The position numbers and the translations under genes were made by a program. 64,000 bases of DNA, from contig CASEZJ010000010.1 of the NCBI GenBank assembly GCA_949292525.1, forward strand, positions 1 to 64,000. Reading direction: 5' to 3'. Below the pieces are notes generated by a model. That model saw only the letters and a list, made by a program, of their open reading frames with translations, searched no databases and was not told the DNA's origin. Numbering within the stretch: position 1 is the first letter of the stretch; each line of letters opens with the position of its first letter. This document shows, in pieces, positions 46,127 to 55,096 of the stretch. The DNA is from an uncultured bacterium. GTDB lineage: Bacteria; Bacillota_I; Bacilli_A; Acholeplasmatales; Anaeroplasmataceae.

Positions 46127-47164
46127 ATGAAGAAGGAAAAAATTGTTACATTTGGTGAAATAATGTTACGTCTTTCCACTCCTGATTATGCTACTATTAA
46201 TCAATGTCGTAATTTCATTGTAAATTACGGTGGTGGTGAAGCAAATGTGGCGGTTGCGTTATCACATTTAGGACATAAATGTTACTTTATGTCTAAATTA
46301 CCACCAAATCAATTAGGGGATGGCGCTGTATCTCATTTACAAGCGAATGGAGTTAATACTGATTATATTGTTAGAGGTTCTTCAACGCTAGGTATTTATT
46401 TTTTAGAAACTGGTTTTGGTGGACGTCCATCTAAGATTATTTATAATCGTAAACACAGTGCTATTACGAGAGTTCAAATTAATGAATTTAATTGGGATGA
46501 AATTTTTGGCGATGCAACTTGGTTCCATATAAGTGGAATAACTTTAGCTTTAGGTGAAAGAGTTAGAACTGTTGCTTTAAAAGCAGTTCAAGAAGCTAAA
46601 CGTCGTAATGTTAAAGTCTCTTTTGATTTTAACTATCGAGCTAAGCTTTGGACAATCGATGAAGCTAAACCAATATATCAACAATTCATGCATTATGTTG
46701 ATATTGTTTTTGCTAGTTTTTGGGATGCTAACACTATTCTAGAAATACCTCTAGATAAAGAATTTGAAAATGCTACCCTTTCAGAAAAGAGAAGAAATGT
46801 CTTCCCTAAAATGATTAAAAAATATAATTTAAACTATATATTTGGTACTGATAGGGTTGTTTATACAGCTACTGATAATAGTTTAGCTGGCTATTATTTT
46901 GCCTTAAAAGGTGACCAATTGTCTTGGGAATTAACTAACCCAATAAGATTCAACATTTACGATCGTATTGGTGGTGGTGATGCCTTTGCATCTGGTGTAA
47001 TTCACGGCTTATTGAAAGATTTTGATGACCCAGCCTATGCTGTACGATTTGGTTTAAATACAAGTGTATTAAAACATACAATAGGTGGCGATGCATCTAT
47101 ATTCAGTAAAGAAGATGTTGAATCATTTATGGCAGCAAATAGTAGTGCAGAAGTAGAAAGGTAA
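46127..47164 (+). CDS. KdgK-like PfkB sugar kinase (first copy)
   Basis: A 345-residue ribokinase-family kinase. YGGGEANVAVALSHLG near residue 33 is the substrate side and DRIGGGDAFASGVIHGL near 280 holds the catalytic aspartate. By context it phosphorylates 2-keto-3-deoxygluconate, but a second, close paralogue lies 1.5 kb downstream, so the two may split substrates. Arginine codons here are mixed AGA and CGT, unlike the second copy. GAGGTAG precedes the ATG. Confidence 0.85.
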   Translation: MKKEKIVTFGEIMLRLSTPDYATINQCRNFIVNYGGGEANVAVALSHLGHKCYFMSKLPPNQLGDGAVSHLQANGVNTDYIVRGSSTLGIYFLETGFGGRPSKIIYNRKHSAITRVQINEFNWDEIFGDATWFHISGITLALGERVRTVALKAVQEAKRRNVKVSFDFNYRAKLWTIDEAKPIYQQFMHYVDIVFASFWDANTILEIPLDKEFENATLSEKRRNVFPKMIKKYNLNYIFGTDRVVYTATDNSLAGYYFALKGDQLSWELTNPIRFNIYDRIGGGDAFASGVIHGLLKDFDDPAYAVRFGLNTSVLKHTIGGDASIFSKEDVESFMAANSSAEVER

Positions 47165-47168
47165 TATT

Positions 47169-47633
47169 ATGATTGTTGGAAAGTTAAAAGATATTGCTCA
47201 CTATAAGGGCTTAAGTAAAAATATCGATACAGCTATAGATTTTGTGTTAACACATGATTTATTAGCCTTACCAAAAGGTAAAACTTTAATCGATGGCGAC
47301 AATGTTTATGTTAATCGTGATACATATGTTGCTAGACCTTTAGAAGAATGTTATTTTGAAGGGCATGATAAATATTTAGATATGCAAATTGTTCTAAAGG
47401 GTAAAGAGGGTTTCGGTTATACAGATATAACAGACCCAGGCTTAGTTGTTACTACTCCGTACAATAAGGAAAAAGATGTTACTAAATATCAAAATAAAGC
47501 AACTAATGAAATATATATAACACTTGAAGAAGGTTATGCTTTAGTTTTCCCTGAAGACATTCATTTAGCCAAATTAGATGTTGATGGTAAAACTATAGAA
47601 AAAGCAGTAATTAAAATTAAATTAGATAAATAA
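47169..47633 (+). CDS. YhcH/YjgK/YiaL (DUF386) family protein
   Basis: A 154-residue cupin-like protein, beginning MIVGKLKDIAHYKGL and with EGHDKYLDMQIVLKGKE and FPEDIHLAKLDVDGK, where the His and Glu residues bind metal. Members act as sugar anomerases or epimerases beside sialic acid and uronate genes; the substrate here may be a keto-deoxy sugar. It stands between the two kinases and is spaced four bases from the first. Confidence 0.85.
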   Translation: MIVGKLKDIAHYKGLSKNIDTAIDFVLTHDLLALPKGKTLIDGDNVYVNRDTYVARPLEECYFEGHDKYLDMQIVLKGKEGFGYTDITDPGLVVTTPYNKEKDVTKYQNKATNEIYITLEEGYALVFPEDIHLAKLDVDGKTIEKAVIKIKLDK

Positions 47634-47647
47634 GGAGAAAATTAAAA

Positions 47648-48673
47648 ATGGCAAAAATTGTTACTTTAGGCGAAATTATGTTAAGATTATCTACACCAGG
47701 TAATACACGTTTCGTTCAATCAGATTCTTTTGATGTAGTTTATGGTGGTGGTGAAGCAAACGTTGCTGTAAGCTGCGCAAACTATGGTCATGATGCATAC
47801 TTTTTAAGTAAAGTACCTACTCATGAAATTGGTCAATGTGCTGTAAATGCACTTCGTCGTTATGGTGTAAATACTAAATTTATAGCTCGTGGTGGCGATA
47901 GACTAGGTATTTATTATTTAGAAACAGGTGCTTCAATGCGTGCTTCTAAAGTTATTTATGACCGTGCAAACAGCGCAATTGCTGAAGCTAGTCCTAAAGA
48001 TTTTGATTTTGATGCAATTATGGAAGGCGCAGACTGGTTCCATTGGTCTGGCATTACTCCTGCTATTTCAGATAAAGCAGCTGAATTAACAAAATTAGCA
48101 TGTGAAGCAGCAAAACGTCATGGTGTTACTGTATCATGTGATTTAAACTTCCGTAAAAAATTATGGACAAGTGAAAAAGCTATTTCAATCATGCGTCCTT
48201 TAATGCAATATGTAGATGTATGTATTGGTAATGAAGAAGATGCAGAATTATGTTTAGGCTTCAAACCAGATGCTGATGTTACTGGTGGTAAAACTGATGC
48301 TTCAGGATATAAAGCAATATTTAAACAAATGGCTGAAAAATTTGGTTTCAAATATGTTGTTTCTACATTAAGAGAATCATTCTCAGCTACTCATAATGGT
48401 TGGAAAGCATTAATTTATAACGGTAAAGAATTCTATGAATCTAAACGTTATGACATCAACCCTATTATTGACCGTGTTGGTGGCGGCGATTCATTTAGTG
48501 GTGGTTTAATTCATGGCTTATTAACATATCCAACTGATCAAGGTAAAGCATTAGAATTTGCTGTTGCTGCATCAGCATTAAAACACACTATCAACGGTGA
48601 TTTCAACTTAGTTTCTACAGCTGAAGTAGAAGCATTAGCTGGTGGTGACGCTTCAGGTCGTGTTCAACGTTAA
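47648..48673 (+). CDS. kdgK: 2-keto-3-deoxygluconate kinase (second PfkB copy)
   Basis: A 341-residue PfkB kinase very similar to the first copy throughout (for example LGEIMLRLSTPGNTRFVQSD against FGEIMLRLSTPDYATINQCR). The catalytic motif is DRVGGGDSFSGGLIHGL. Arginine is mostly CGT, marking it as the more highly expressed of the two, so I give the gene symbol to this one. Phosphorylates KDG to KDPG, the substrate of KdgA. AAGGAG precedes the ATG. Confidence 0.88.
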   Translation: MAKIVTLGEIMLRLSTPGNTRFVQSDSFDVVYGGGEANVAVSCANYGHDAYFLSKVPTHEIGQCAVNALRRYGVNTKFIARGGDRLGIYYLETGASMRASKVIYDRANSAIAEASPKDFDFDAIMEGADWFHWSGITPAISDKAAELTKLACEAAKRHGVTVSCDLNFRKKLWTSEKAISIMRPLMQYVDVCIGNEEDAELCLGFKPDADVTGGKTDASGYKAIFKQMAEKFGFKYVVSTLRESFSATHNGWKALIYNGKEFYESKRYDINPIIDRVGGGDSFSGGLIHGLLTYPTDQGKALEFAVAASALKHTINGDFNLVSTAEVEALAGGDASGRVQR

Positions 48674-48688
48674 TTAAGAGAGGTTTTT

Positions 48689-49534
48689 ATGGAGTATTCA
48701 ATTTTAGCAAATGGCATTAAGATGCCTATGGTAGGTTTAGGAACATTTAAAGCTGAAAATGGTGCATCTTGTTATGATGCTGTAATTACAGCTTTAAAGG
48801 CTGGGTATAGACATATCGACACTGCTATGGGCTATGGTAATGAAGAAAGCATTGGTAAAGCGATCGAAGATAGTGGGATAAATAGAAGTGAAATATTTAT
48901 TACAACCAAACTTTATCCTGCTAAAATCGGCTATAAAAGTGCTAAAAAACATCTATTAGAATCACTTAAAAGGTTACGTACAAATTATGTAGATCTTTAT
49001 TTGATTCATTGGCCAAGTGCTAATGATTTAGTTAATATACATACTTGGCAAGCATTTGAAGAATTATATGATGCTGGTTATTGTAAAGCGATTGGTGTAT
49101 CTAATTTCAATATTCATCATCTTGAACATTTAATTGCTAGTGCTAGAATAAAACCAATGGTAGACCAAGTTGAATTACATCCATTTTTAACCCAAACCGC
49201 TTTAGCTAAATATTTAAAATCAGAAAATATTGCCTTAGAAGCATATGGCCCTTTTGCTAAAGGAAAGGTATTTGAAGATGAATTATTGAAGTCTTTAGCT
49301 GATAAGTATCATACTGGTATTGCTAATATTGTCGTTAGATGGGGTTTACAAAAAGATATCATAATGATTCCAAAATCAGTAACAATGAATCGTATAATTA
49401 GCAATTTTGATGTTTTCTCATTTGCCCTCACCGAATTAGAAATAAATGAAATTGATAATTTAAATTTGGGAAAAAGATTATATACCGACCCCGACAATTG
49501 TCCTTTTTGCCCTACTAAGGAGTATGAAATATGA
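48689..49534 (+). CDS. Aldo-keto reductase
   Basis: A 281-residue NADPH-dependent TIM-barrel reductase. The catalytic tetrad is visible: Asp in HIDTAMGYGNEE with its Tyr, Lys in ITTKLYP and His in LIHWPSA. The coenzyme end has IPKSVTMNRI. A role on an aldehyde or keto sugar is likely; the exact substrate is unknown. Its TGA stop overlaps the next ATG (ATGA). Confidence 0.87.
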   Translation: MEYSILANGIKMPMVGLGTFKAENGASCYDAVITALKAGYRHIDTAMGYGNEESIGKAIEDSGINRSEIFITTKLYPAKIGYKSAKKHLLESLKRLRTNYVDLYLIHWPSANDLVNIHTWQAFEELYDAGYCKAIGVSNFNIHHLEHLIASARIKPMVDQVELHPFLTQTALAKYLKSENIALEAYGPFAKGKVFEDELLKSLADKYHTGIANIVVRWGLQKDIIMIPKSVTMNRIISNFDVFSFALTELEINEIDNLNLGKRLYTDPDNCPFCPTKEYEI

Positions 49535-50376
49535 AAATTGGTGTAAGAGTTCATGATTTAGGCCGTAACACGCCAGAAAATTTAGCAAAAACAGCTAAAA
49601 ATATCGGCTTTGACGCCGTTCAATTAGTAGTTAATAAGGCTATCTTAGATGAAGGTAGCCTTCCTACTTATTTAGATGACGATAAGGTAAGAAATATTTC
49701 TAATGCCTTTATTAATGAAGGACTTGAAATAGCTATGTTAGGAGCTTATTTTAATCCAGTTCATGAAAATAAAGAAAAAGTAGCAGTTGGCATTAAAAAC
49801 TTTAGTAACTTTTTACAATATGAGCATAAATTTAAAGCTCATTTTGTCGGCAGTGAAACAGGTTCATTTTCAAACGATCCATGGGTGTATCATCCTCATA
49901 ATCGTACTGAAGATGGTTTTATGCAATCTGTTGATGTTTTTAGACAATTAGCTAAAGTAGCTGATAAATATGATGCAAACATAGCTCTTGAAGGAGCCTT
50001 TGGCCATGTTTGTTATGAACCTAAAATATTAAGAAGATTATATGAATTAATTGGTTCAAATAAAATATATTTTACAATTGACCTATTTAATTATTTAGAT
50101 ATTTCTAATTATAAGAATTATCTAGATATATTAGATGATGCTATAAGTACATTAGGGGATAGAACTGTTATCTTCCATTTAAAAGATTTTAAAATTGAAG
50201 ATAATAAGCTAGTACGTGCTGATATAGGTCAAGGTATAATGGATTACAAACTCGTCTTATCTAAGATGTTAGCATGTAATCCAAATGCATATTATATATT
50301 TGAAGGCAATTCAAAAGAAGGTATGCAAGATAGTTATAATTTCATTAGAAATATAGAAAAAGAGGTTATAAAATGA
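49531..50376 (+). CDS. Xylose-isomerase-like TIM-barrel sugar isomerase/epimerase
   Basis: A 281-residue protein of the AP-endonuclease-2/IolE/IolI-like superfamily. MKIGVRVHDLG opens the barrel, and likely metal ligands lie in IALEGAFGH, FTIDLFNYLD, IFHLKDFK and IFEGNSKEG. Function is not specified; it may interconvert keto-deoxy acids or another hexuronate intermediate. It is coupled by four-base overlaps to the genes on both sides, which makes it an integral part of the pathway. Confidence 0.78.
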   Translation: MKIGVRVHDLGRNTPENLAKTAKNIGFDAVQLVVNKAILDEGSLPTYLDDDKVRNISNAFINEGLEIAMLGAYFNPVHENKEKVAVGIKNFSNFLQYEHKFKAHFVGSETGSFSNDPWVYHPHNRTEDGFMQSVDVFRQLAKVADKYDANIALEGAFGHVCYEPKILRRLYELIGSNKIYFTIDLFNYLDISNYKNYLDILDDAISTLGDRTVIFHLKDFKIEDNKLVRADIGQGIMDYKLVLSKMLACNPNAYYIFEGNSKEGMQDSYNFIRNIEKEVIK

Positions 50377-51209
50377 AATTAGAAGTTAGATATTCCAATC
50401 ATCCTAATGATTCTAAAAAATATGACACTAAAGAATTGAGAGCTAATTATTTAGTTGAAGAAGTTTTTAAAGCTGATGATATATTATTAGTATATTCACA
50501 TCAAGACAGAATAATTGCTGGTGGGGTTATGCCAGTACATAAAACTTTAAAACTAGAAACTAGTGATGAATTAAGAGCAAAATATTTCTTAGAACGTCGT
50601 GAACTTGGAATAATCAACATAGGTGGTAATGGTAAAGTAGTTTTAGATGGTAAAGAATATGAAGTTAAATCTAAAGATGGTTTATATGTAGGTATGGGAA
50701 CAGTAGAAGTTTTATTCAGCTCTAATGATCCTAAAAACCCAGCTAAGTTTTATATTGCTTCATGTCCTGCTCATAAAACTTATCCAACATACTATATTGA
50801 TTTTGATAAGGCAAATCATCGTCCATGTGGTGAAGCTAGCACTTTAAATAAAAGAGTAATTAACCAATATATTCACCCAGATGTATGTAAATCATGTCAA
50901 TTAGCAATGGGTATGACTGCTTTAGAAGAAGGCAGTGGATGGAATACTATGCCTTGTCACACTCATGAAAGAAGAATGGAAGTATATTTCTATTTTAATA
51001 TTAAGCCTGGTCAAGTTGTTTTCCATATGATGGGTGAACCACAAGAAACTAGACATATTGTAATGCAAAATGAACAACTTGTAATTTCACCAAGTTGGTC
51101 TATTCATTCAGGTGTAGGTACTTCAAATTATTCTTTTATTTGGGCTATGTGTGGTGAAAACCAAGAATTTGATGATATGGACAATATTGAAAATACAGAT
51201 TTAAAATAA
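50373..51209 (+). CDS. kduI: 5-keto-4-deoxyuronate isomerase
   Basis: Isomerises 4-deoxy-5-keto-uronate to 2,5-diketo-3-deoxygluconate, the entry point after unsaturated glycosidases act on pectin or glycosaminoglycan fragments. The 278 residues contain the zinc site CHTHERRMEVYFYF near 195-208 and the later SPSWSIHSGVGTSNY. Length fits E. coli KduI. Its ATG overlaps the isomerase stop. Confidence 0.94.
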   Translation: MKLEVRYSNHPNDSKKYDTKELRANYLVEEVFKADDILLVYSHQDRIIAGGVMPVHKTLKLETSDELRAKYFLERRELGIINIGGNGKVVLDGKEYEVKSKDGLYVGMGTVEVLFSSNDPKNPAKFYIASCPAHKTYPTYYIDFDKANHRPCGEASTLNKRVINQYIHPDVCKSCQLAMGMTALEEGSGWNTMPCHTHERRMEVYFYFNIKPGQVVFHMMGEPQETRHIVMQNEQLVISPSWSIHSGVGTSNYSFIWAMCGENQEFDDMDNIENTDLK

Positions 51210-51227
51210 GGAAGGAAAAATTATAAT

Positions 51228-52028
51228 ATGAATATGAATGATTTTAGATTAGATGGTAAGGTAGCTCTTATCACTGGTGCTTCATATGGCATTGGCTTTG
51301 CTATTGCTGAAGCATTTGCTGCAGCTGGTGCGACGATAGTATTTAATGATGTTAAACAAGAATTAGTAGATAAAGGTTTAGCATCATATAAAGAAAAAGG
51401 TATCAAAGCTCATGGTTATGTATGTGATGTAACTAATGAAGAAGCTGTAACTGATTTTATTGCTAAAGTTGAAAAAGAAGTTGGCGTAGTAGATATTTTA
51501 GTTAATAATGCTGGTATTATTAAACGTATTCCAATGTGTGATATGACTGCTGCTCAATGGCGCCAAGTAATTGATATCGATTTAACTGGACCATTTATTA
51601 TGGCTAAAGCATGTATTCCAGCAATGGTTAAAAAAGGCCATGGTAAAATCATTAACATCTGTTCAATGATGTCAGAATTAGGTCGTGAAACAGTTAGTGC
51701 TTATGCAGCTGCTAAGGGTGGCTTAAAAATGTTAACTCGTAACATTTGTTCTGAATATGGTGGAGCTAACATTCAATGTAATGGTATTGGACCTGGTTAT
51801 ATTGCTACTCCTCAAACTGCTCCATTAAGAGAAAGACAAGCTGATGGTAGCCGTCATCCATTCGATCAATTCATCGTTTCTAAAACACCTGCAGGTAGAT
51901 GGGGAAATGCGGAAGATTTACAAGGACCAGCAGTATTCTTAGCTAGTGATGCTTCTAACTTTGTAAATGGCCACATTCTTTATGTTGATGGTGGTATTTT
52001 AGCTTATATCGGTAAACAACCAGAATAA
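51228..52028 (+). CDS. kduD: 2-dehydro-3-deoxy-D-gluconate 5-dehydrogenase
   Basis: Short-chain dehydrogenase, 266 residues, that reduces the KduI product to 2-keto-3-deoxygluconate. The NAD(P) loop is GASYGIGFA (about 18-26), NNAG follows, and the catalytic YxxxK is in SAYAAAKGG. NIQCNGIGPGYIATPQT and FVNGHILYVDGG are typical of KduD. The codon pattern (CGT arginine, few rare codons) points to high expression. It ends the operon before a strong terminator. Confidence 0.93.
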   Translation: MNMNDFRLDGKVALITGASYGIGFAIAEAFAAAGATIVFNDVKQELVDKGLASYKEKGIKAHGYVCDVTNEEAVTDFIAKVEKEVGVVDILVNNAGIIKRIPMCDMTAAQWRQVIDIDLTGPFIMAKACIPAMVKKGHGKIINICSMMSELGRETVSAYAAAKGGLKMLTRNICSEYGGANIQCNGIGPGYIATPQTAPLRERQADGSRHPFDQFIVSKTPAGRWGNAEDLQGPAVFLASDASNFVNGHILYVDGGILAYIGKQPE

Positions 52029-52051
52029 TAGTAAATTTTAACATTGTACTA

Positions 52052-52097
52052 AATACAATTTTCCTTAAGAAAACAAAGGAAAATTGTATTTTTTTAT
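52052..52097 (+). terminator. kdu operon terminator
   Basis: AATACAATTTTCCTT (52052-52066) pairs with AAGGAAAATTGTATT (52076-52090), followed by seven T: a 15-base-pair stem. Confidence 0.9.
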
Positions 52098-52104
52098 TTG
52101 TTTG

Positions 52105-52118
52105 AGAAAACGTTTACA
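52105..52118 (+). promoter_or_regulatory. CcpA/LacI-type operator candidate (site 4)
   Basis: AGAAAACGTTTACA matches the cre consensus at 13 of 14 positions. It is 26 bases upstream of the potA -35 box. Confidence 0.55.
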
Positions 52119-52144
52119 CAAGTTAATAAAATTCAAAATATCTA

Positions 52145-52172
52145 TTGTAATATATCACAAAAAAAGTATAAT
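52145..52172 (+). promoter_or_regulatory. potABCD promoter
   Basis: TTGTAA (52145-52150), 16 bases, TATAAT (52167-52172). Confidence 0.6.
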
Positions 52173-52224
52173 TTACATTGAATTTTTAAAGAAAGGATCA
52201 TCATTGATGAACAGGAGTATATAG

Positions 52225-53394
52225 GTGTCTGAACCGCTAATTGAATTACAAGATTTAGAGAAATCTTATGGCGATGTTAAAGTTGTTAATAAAATTAATT
52301 TAACGATTTATAAAAATGAATTTTTAACTTTATTAGGACCATCAGGTTGTGGTAAAACTACAACATTAAGAATGCTAGCTGGGTTTGAAAAACCAGATAG
52401 CGGTAAAATTATAGTAGATAATAAAATTATAAACGAGTTACCAAGCTATGCTAGACCTATTAACACAGTCTTTCAACGTTATGCATTATTTCCTCATTTA
52501 AATGTATTCCAAAATATTGCCTTTGGAATAAAAAATAGAGGTTATAAATTTATTTTAAATTTTTATGGTGGCAAAGATAAAATAATTGCCGACATAAAAA
52601 AAGAAAATCCAAATTTAAAAAAGGTAAGTTATTTTAAAATTAAAAAACATTTAAATAAGTTGATTTCTAATTCAGTTTTCCATGCTTTAGAACAAGTTAA
52701 TTTAACTGGTTTTGAAAATAGAAATATTAATCAAATGTCAGGTGGACAAATGCAAAGAATAGCTATAGCTAGAGCTATAGTACTAAAGCCTAAAATTTTA
52801 TTATTAGATGAGCCATTGGCTGCACTAGATTTAAAATTAAGACAAAATATGCAATATGAGCTAAAAGAAATGCAACGTGATTTAGGTATTACTTTTATCT
52901 ATGTTACTCATGATCAAGAAGAAGCCATGACAATGAGCGATAGAATAGTCGTTATGAATGGTGGTTTAATTCAACAATTAGGAAGTCCTAAAGATATATA
53001 TAATGAACCTGAAAATAGATTTGTAGCTAAATTTATTGGTGAATCTAATATAATAAAAGGAATATATTTACGTAAAAATGTAGTTCGCTTTATGGATGTG
53101 GATTTTGCATGTGTAGGTTATGAATTTGCTAATAATGAAGAAGTAGATGTAGTTATAAGACCAGAAGATTTTGATGTTGTAAGTTTAGATAAAGCTAAAT
53201 TAACCGGTATAGTAACATCTTCTATTTTTAAAGGTGTTCATTATGAACTTTGTGTCGACATAAATAACATTGAATTCGTGGTTCATACCTACGAAGATGT
53301 AAAAGTAGGTGAAAAAATAGGCCTTAGTGTAGATCCATATGAAATATGTTTAATGAAGGTAGACGGAACATGCAAAAAGATCGTAAGTTATTAA
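52225..53394 (+). CDS. potA: Spermidine/putrescine ABC transporter ATPase
   Basis: A 389-residue ATPase. Walker A GPSGCGKTT near residue 37, signature MSGGQMQRIAIARA, Walker B LLLDEPLAALD and the H-loop YVTHDQEEA are intact. A C-terminal TOBE regulatory domain starts near residue 285. An insertion of about 40 residues, basic and lysine-rich (YKFILNFYGGKDKIIADIKK onwards), lies between the Q-loop and signature, where other PotA have about eight residues. The GTG start follows AGGAG (52213-52217). Confidence 0.9.
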   Translation: MSEPLIELQDLEKSYGDVKVVNKINLTIYKNEFLTLLGPSGCGKTTTLRMLAGFEKPDSGKIIVDNKIINELPSYARPINTVFQRYALFPHLNVFQNIAFGIKNRGYKFILNFYGGKDKIIADIKKENPNLKKVSYFKIKKHLNKLISNSVFHALEQVNLTGFENRNINQMSGGQMQRIAIARAIVLKPKILLLDEPLAALDLKLRQNMQYELKEMQRDLGITFIYVTHDQEEAMTMSDRIVVMNGGLIQQLGSPKDIYNEPENRFVAKFIGESNIIKGIYLRKNVVRFMDVDFACVGYEFANNEEVDVVIRPEDFDVVSLDKAKLTGIVTSSIFKGVHYELCVDINNIEFVVHTYEDVKVGEKIGLSVDPYEICLMKVDGTCKKIVSY

Positions 53395-54236
53395 ATAAAA
53401 TTGATGAACTACCTTCACCATATAAACTAGAACATTTATCTACACCTTATAAAGTTTGGCTATATTTATTAGCATTACTACCAATGCTAATAATGATTGT
53501 CCTAATGTTTATTGATACTGAAGGTATCAGTTTAGATGAAGCAAGTTTTACATTTGAGAATTTTCTAATCTTATCAGAACAAAGCATACTAGTTGCTTTA
53601 TATAATAGTTTTAAATTTAGTTTTTTAACCACTTTAATTTGTTTATTTTTTGGCTATATTATTGCCTATAGTTTATTTAAATCTAAACTAAAACATAAAG
53701 GTGGAATACTATTATTATTAATTTTACCGATGTGGACTAACATCTTATTAAGAATAGAAGCACTATCTTACTTGATGCAACCACATAATATTATAACTAA
53801 TTTGTTTGGTGTAGAAGGTATTGATATATTAGGAACTGATGCGGCTATCTTAATAGGTTTAGTTTTCACATATTTACCATTCGTGATATTACCTATTTAC
53901 AATGCCTTAGAAAAAATAGATCCAAGTTTAGAAGAAGCAGCCTTAGATCTTGGTATGACTGAAACAAAGAAATTTTGGAAAGTCATTTTTCCTTTATCCC
54001 TTAAAGGTTTAGTTTCTGGTTCAATTATGGTATTCTTACCATGCTTTTCTGGTTTTGCAGTTCCTAAAGTTTTAGGTGCTGGTAATGTTATCTTGATTGG
54101 TAACATAATTGAACAAAACTTTTCAAATATGAATTATAATATCGGTTCAGTTTTAGCTGTTCTAGTTTTAATTCTAATCTTAGGATCAATCCTACTTATA
54201 AATAAATTCGATAAGGAGGGTGAAACACTATTATGA
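53370..54236 (+). CDS. potB: Spermidine/putrescine ABC transporter permease PotB
   Basis: A 288-residue inner-membrane permease with six TM helices. The coupling motif EEAALDLGMTETKKFWKVIFP is the EAA loop that contacts PotA. ATG 53370 lies within the end of potA (25-base overlap); the longer reading from 53346 starts without a binding site. The TGA stop overlaps the potC start. Confidence 0.9.
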   Translation: MQKDRKLLNKIDELPSPYKLEHLSTPYKVWLYLLALLPMLIMIVLMFIDTEGISLDEASFTFENFLILSEQSILVALYNSFKFSFLTTLICLFFGYIIAYSLFKSKLKHKGGILLLLILPMWTNILLRIEALSYLMQPHNIITNLFGVEGIDILGTDAAILIGLVFTYLPFVILPIYNALEKIDPSLEEAALDLGMTETKKFWKVIFPLSLKGLVSGSIMVFLPCFSGFAVPKVLGAGNVILIGNIIEQNFSNMNYNIGSVLAVLVLILILGSILLINKFDKEGETLL

Positions 54237-55096
54237 TTTATGAAGTTGCCCGTCTTGAGGATTATGGTTATAAGAAACATACAGTGTTTAAAATTTTATG
54301 GAAGATATTTAAAGTTTTAGCCATAATTTTTACTGTATTTATGTTATATGCTTCAATAATTATTATCGCATTACAATCATTTAATTCAAGTAGAAGTACA
54401 ACTGAATTTGGCGGTTTTACTTTTAATTGGTACTTAGAAATGTTTTCTAATCGTCTTTTAACTGATGCTATTAAAAACACATTTATTACTAGCATAAGCG
54501 CCACCTTAATATCAGCAGTTTTAGGAACTTTAATTGCAGTTGGTATCTTTTATTTACCTAAGAAAAAAAGACAAAGATTATTACTTTTAAATAATATTCC
54601 ATTGCTTAATGCCGATATTGTTACAGGTGTAACACTAATGCTATTATTTAGCTTACTTTTGCCAATTTTCCCTTATTTCTTTGGTTTTCCAACCCTCTTA
54701 TTAGCCCATGTCTTTTTCACTTTGCCATACATTATTTTAAGTGTTATGCCTAAGTTAAAAGAAATGGATCCTAACTTGATGGATGCGGCTACTGATCTAG
54801 GAATTAAACCGCTAAAAGCAGTTCGTAAAGTTATTATACCAAGTGTTAAAAGTGGAATTTTTAGCGGCTTAGTTTTAGCATTTACAGTTTCATTTGAAGA
54901 CTTTGCAATAAGCTATTTCACGACAGGTAATGGTTTTGATAATATGTCTATTTGGATTTATTCATCAATCGGAAGAAGAAGCTTATTCCCTGGTGTTTAT
55001 GCTTTTTCAACTTTATTAACCGTTATTGCTATTATCTTAGTATTAATATATACCTTTAGGTTTAAAGGCAGGAAAAAACATGAAAAGAAGTATTAG
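54233..55096 (+). CDS. potC: Spermidine/putrescine ABC transporter permease PotC
   Basis: A 287-residue permease with six TM helices. The EAA loop reads LMDAATDLGIKPLKAVRKVI. FNSSRSTTEFGGFTFNWYLEM in the first outer loop is typical of PotC. GGAGGGTG precedes the ATG. It overlaps potB by four bases and potD by 17. Confidence 0.9.
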   Translation: MIYEVARLEDYGYKKHTVFKILWKIFKVLAIIFTVFMLYASIIIIALQSFNSSRSTTEFGGFTFNWYLEMFSNRLLTDAIKNTFITSISATLISAVLGTLIAVGIFYLPKKKRQRLLLLNNIPLLNADIVTGVTLMLLFSLLLPIFPYFFGFPTLLLAHVFFTLPYIILSVMPKLKEMDPNLMDAATDLGIKPLKAVRKVIIPSVKSGIFSGLVLAFTVSFEDFAISYFTTGNGFDNMSIWIYSSIGRRSLFPGVYAFSTLLTVIAIILVLIYTFRFKGRKKHEKKY

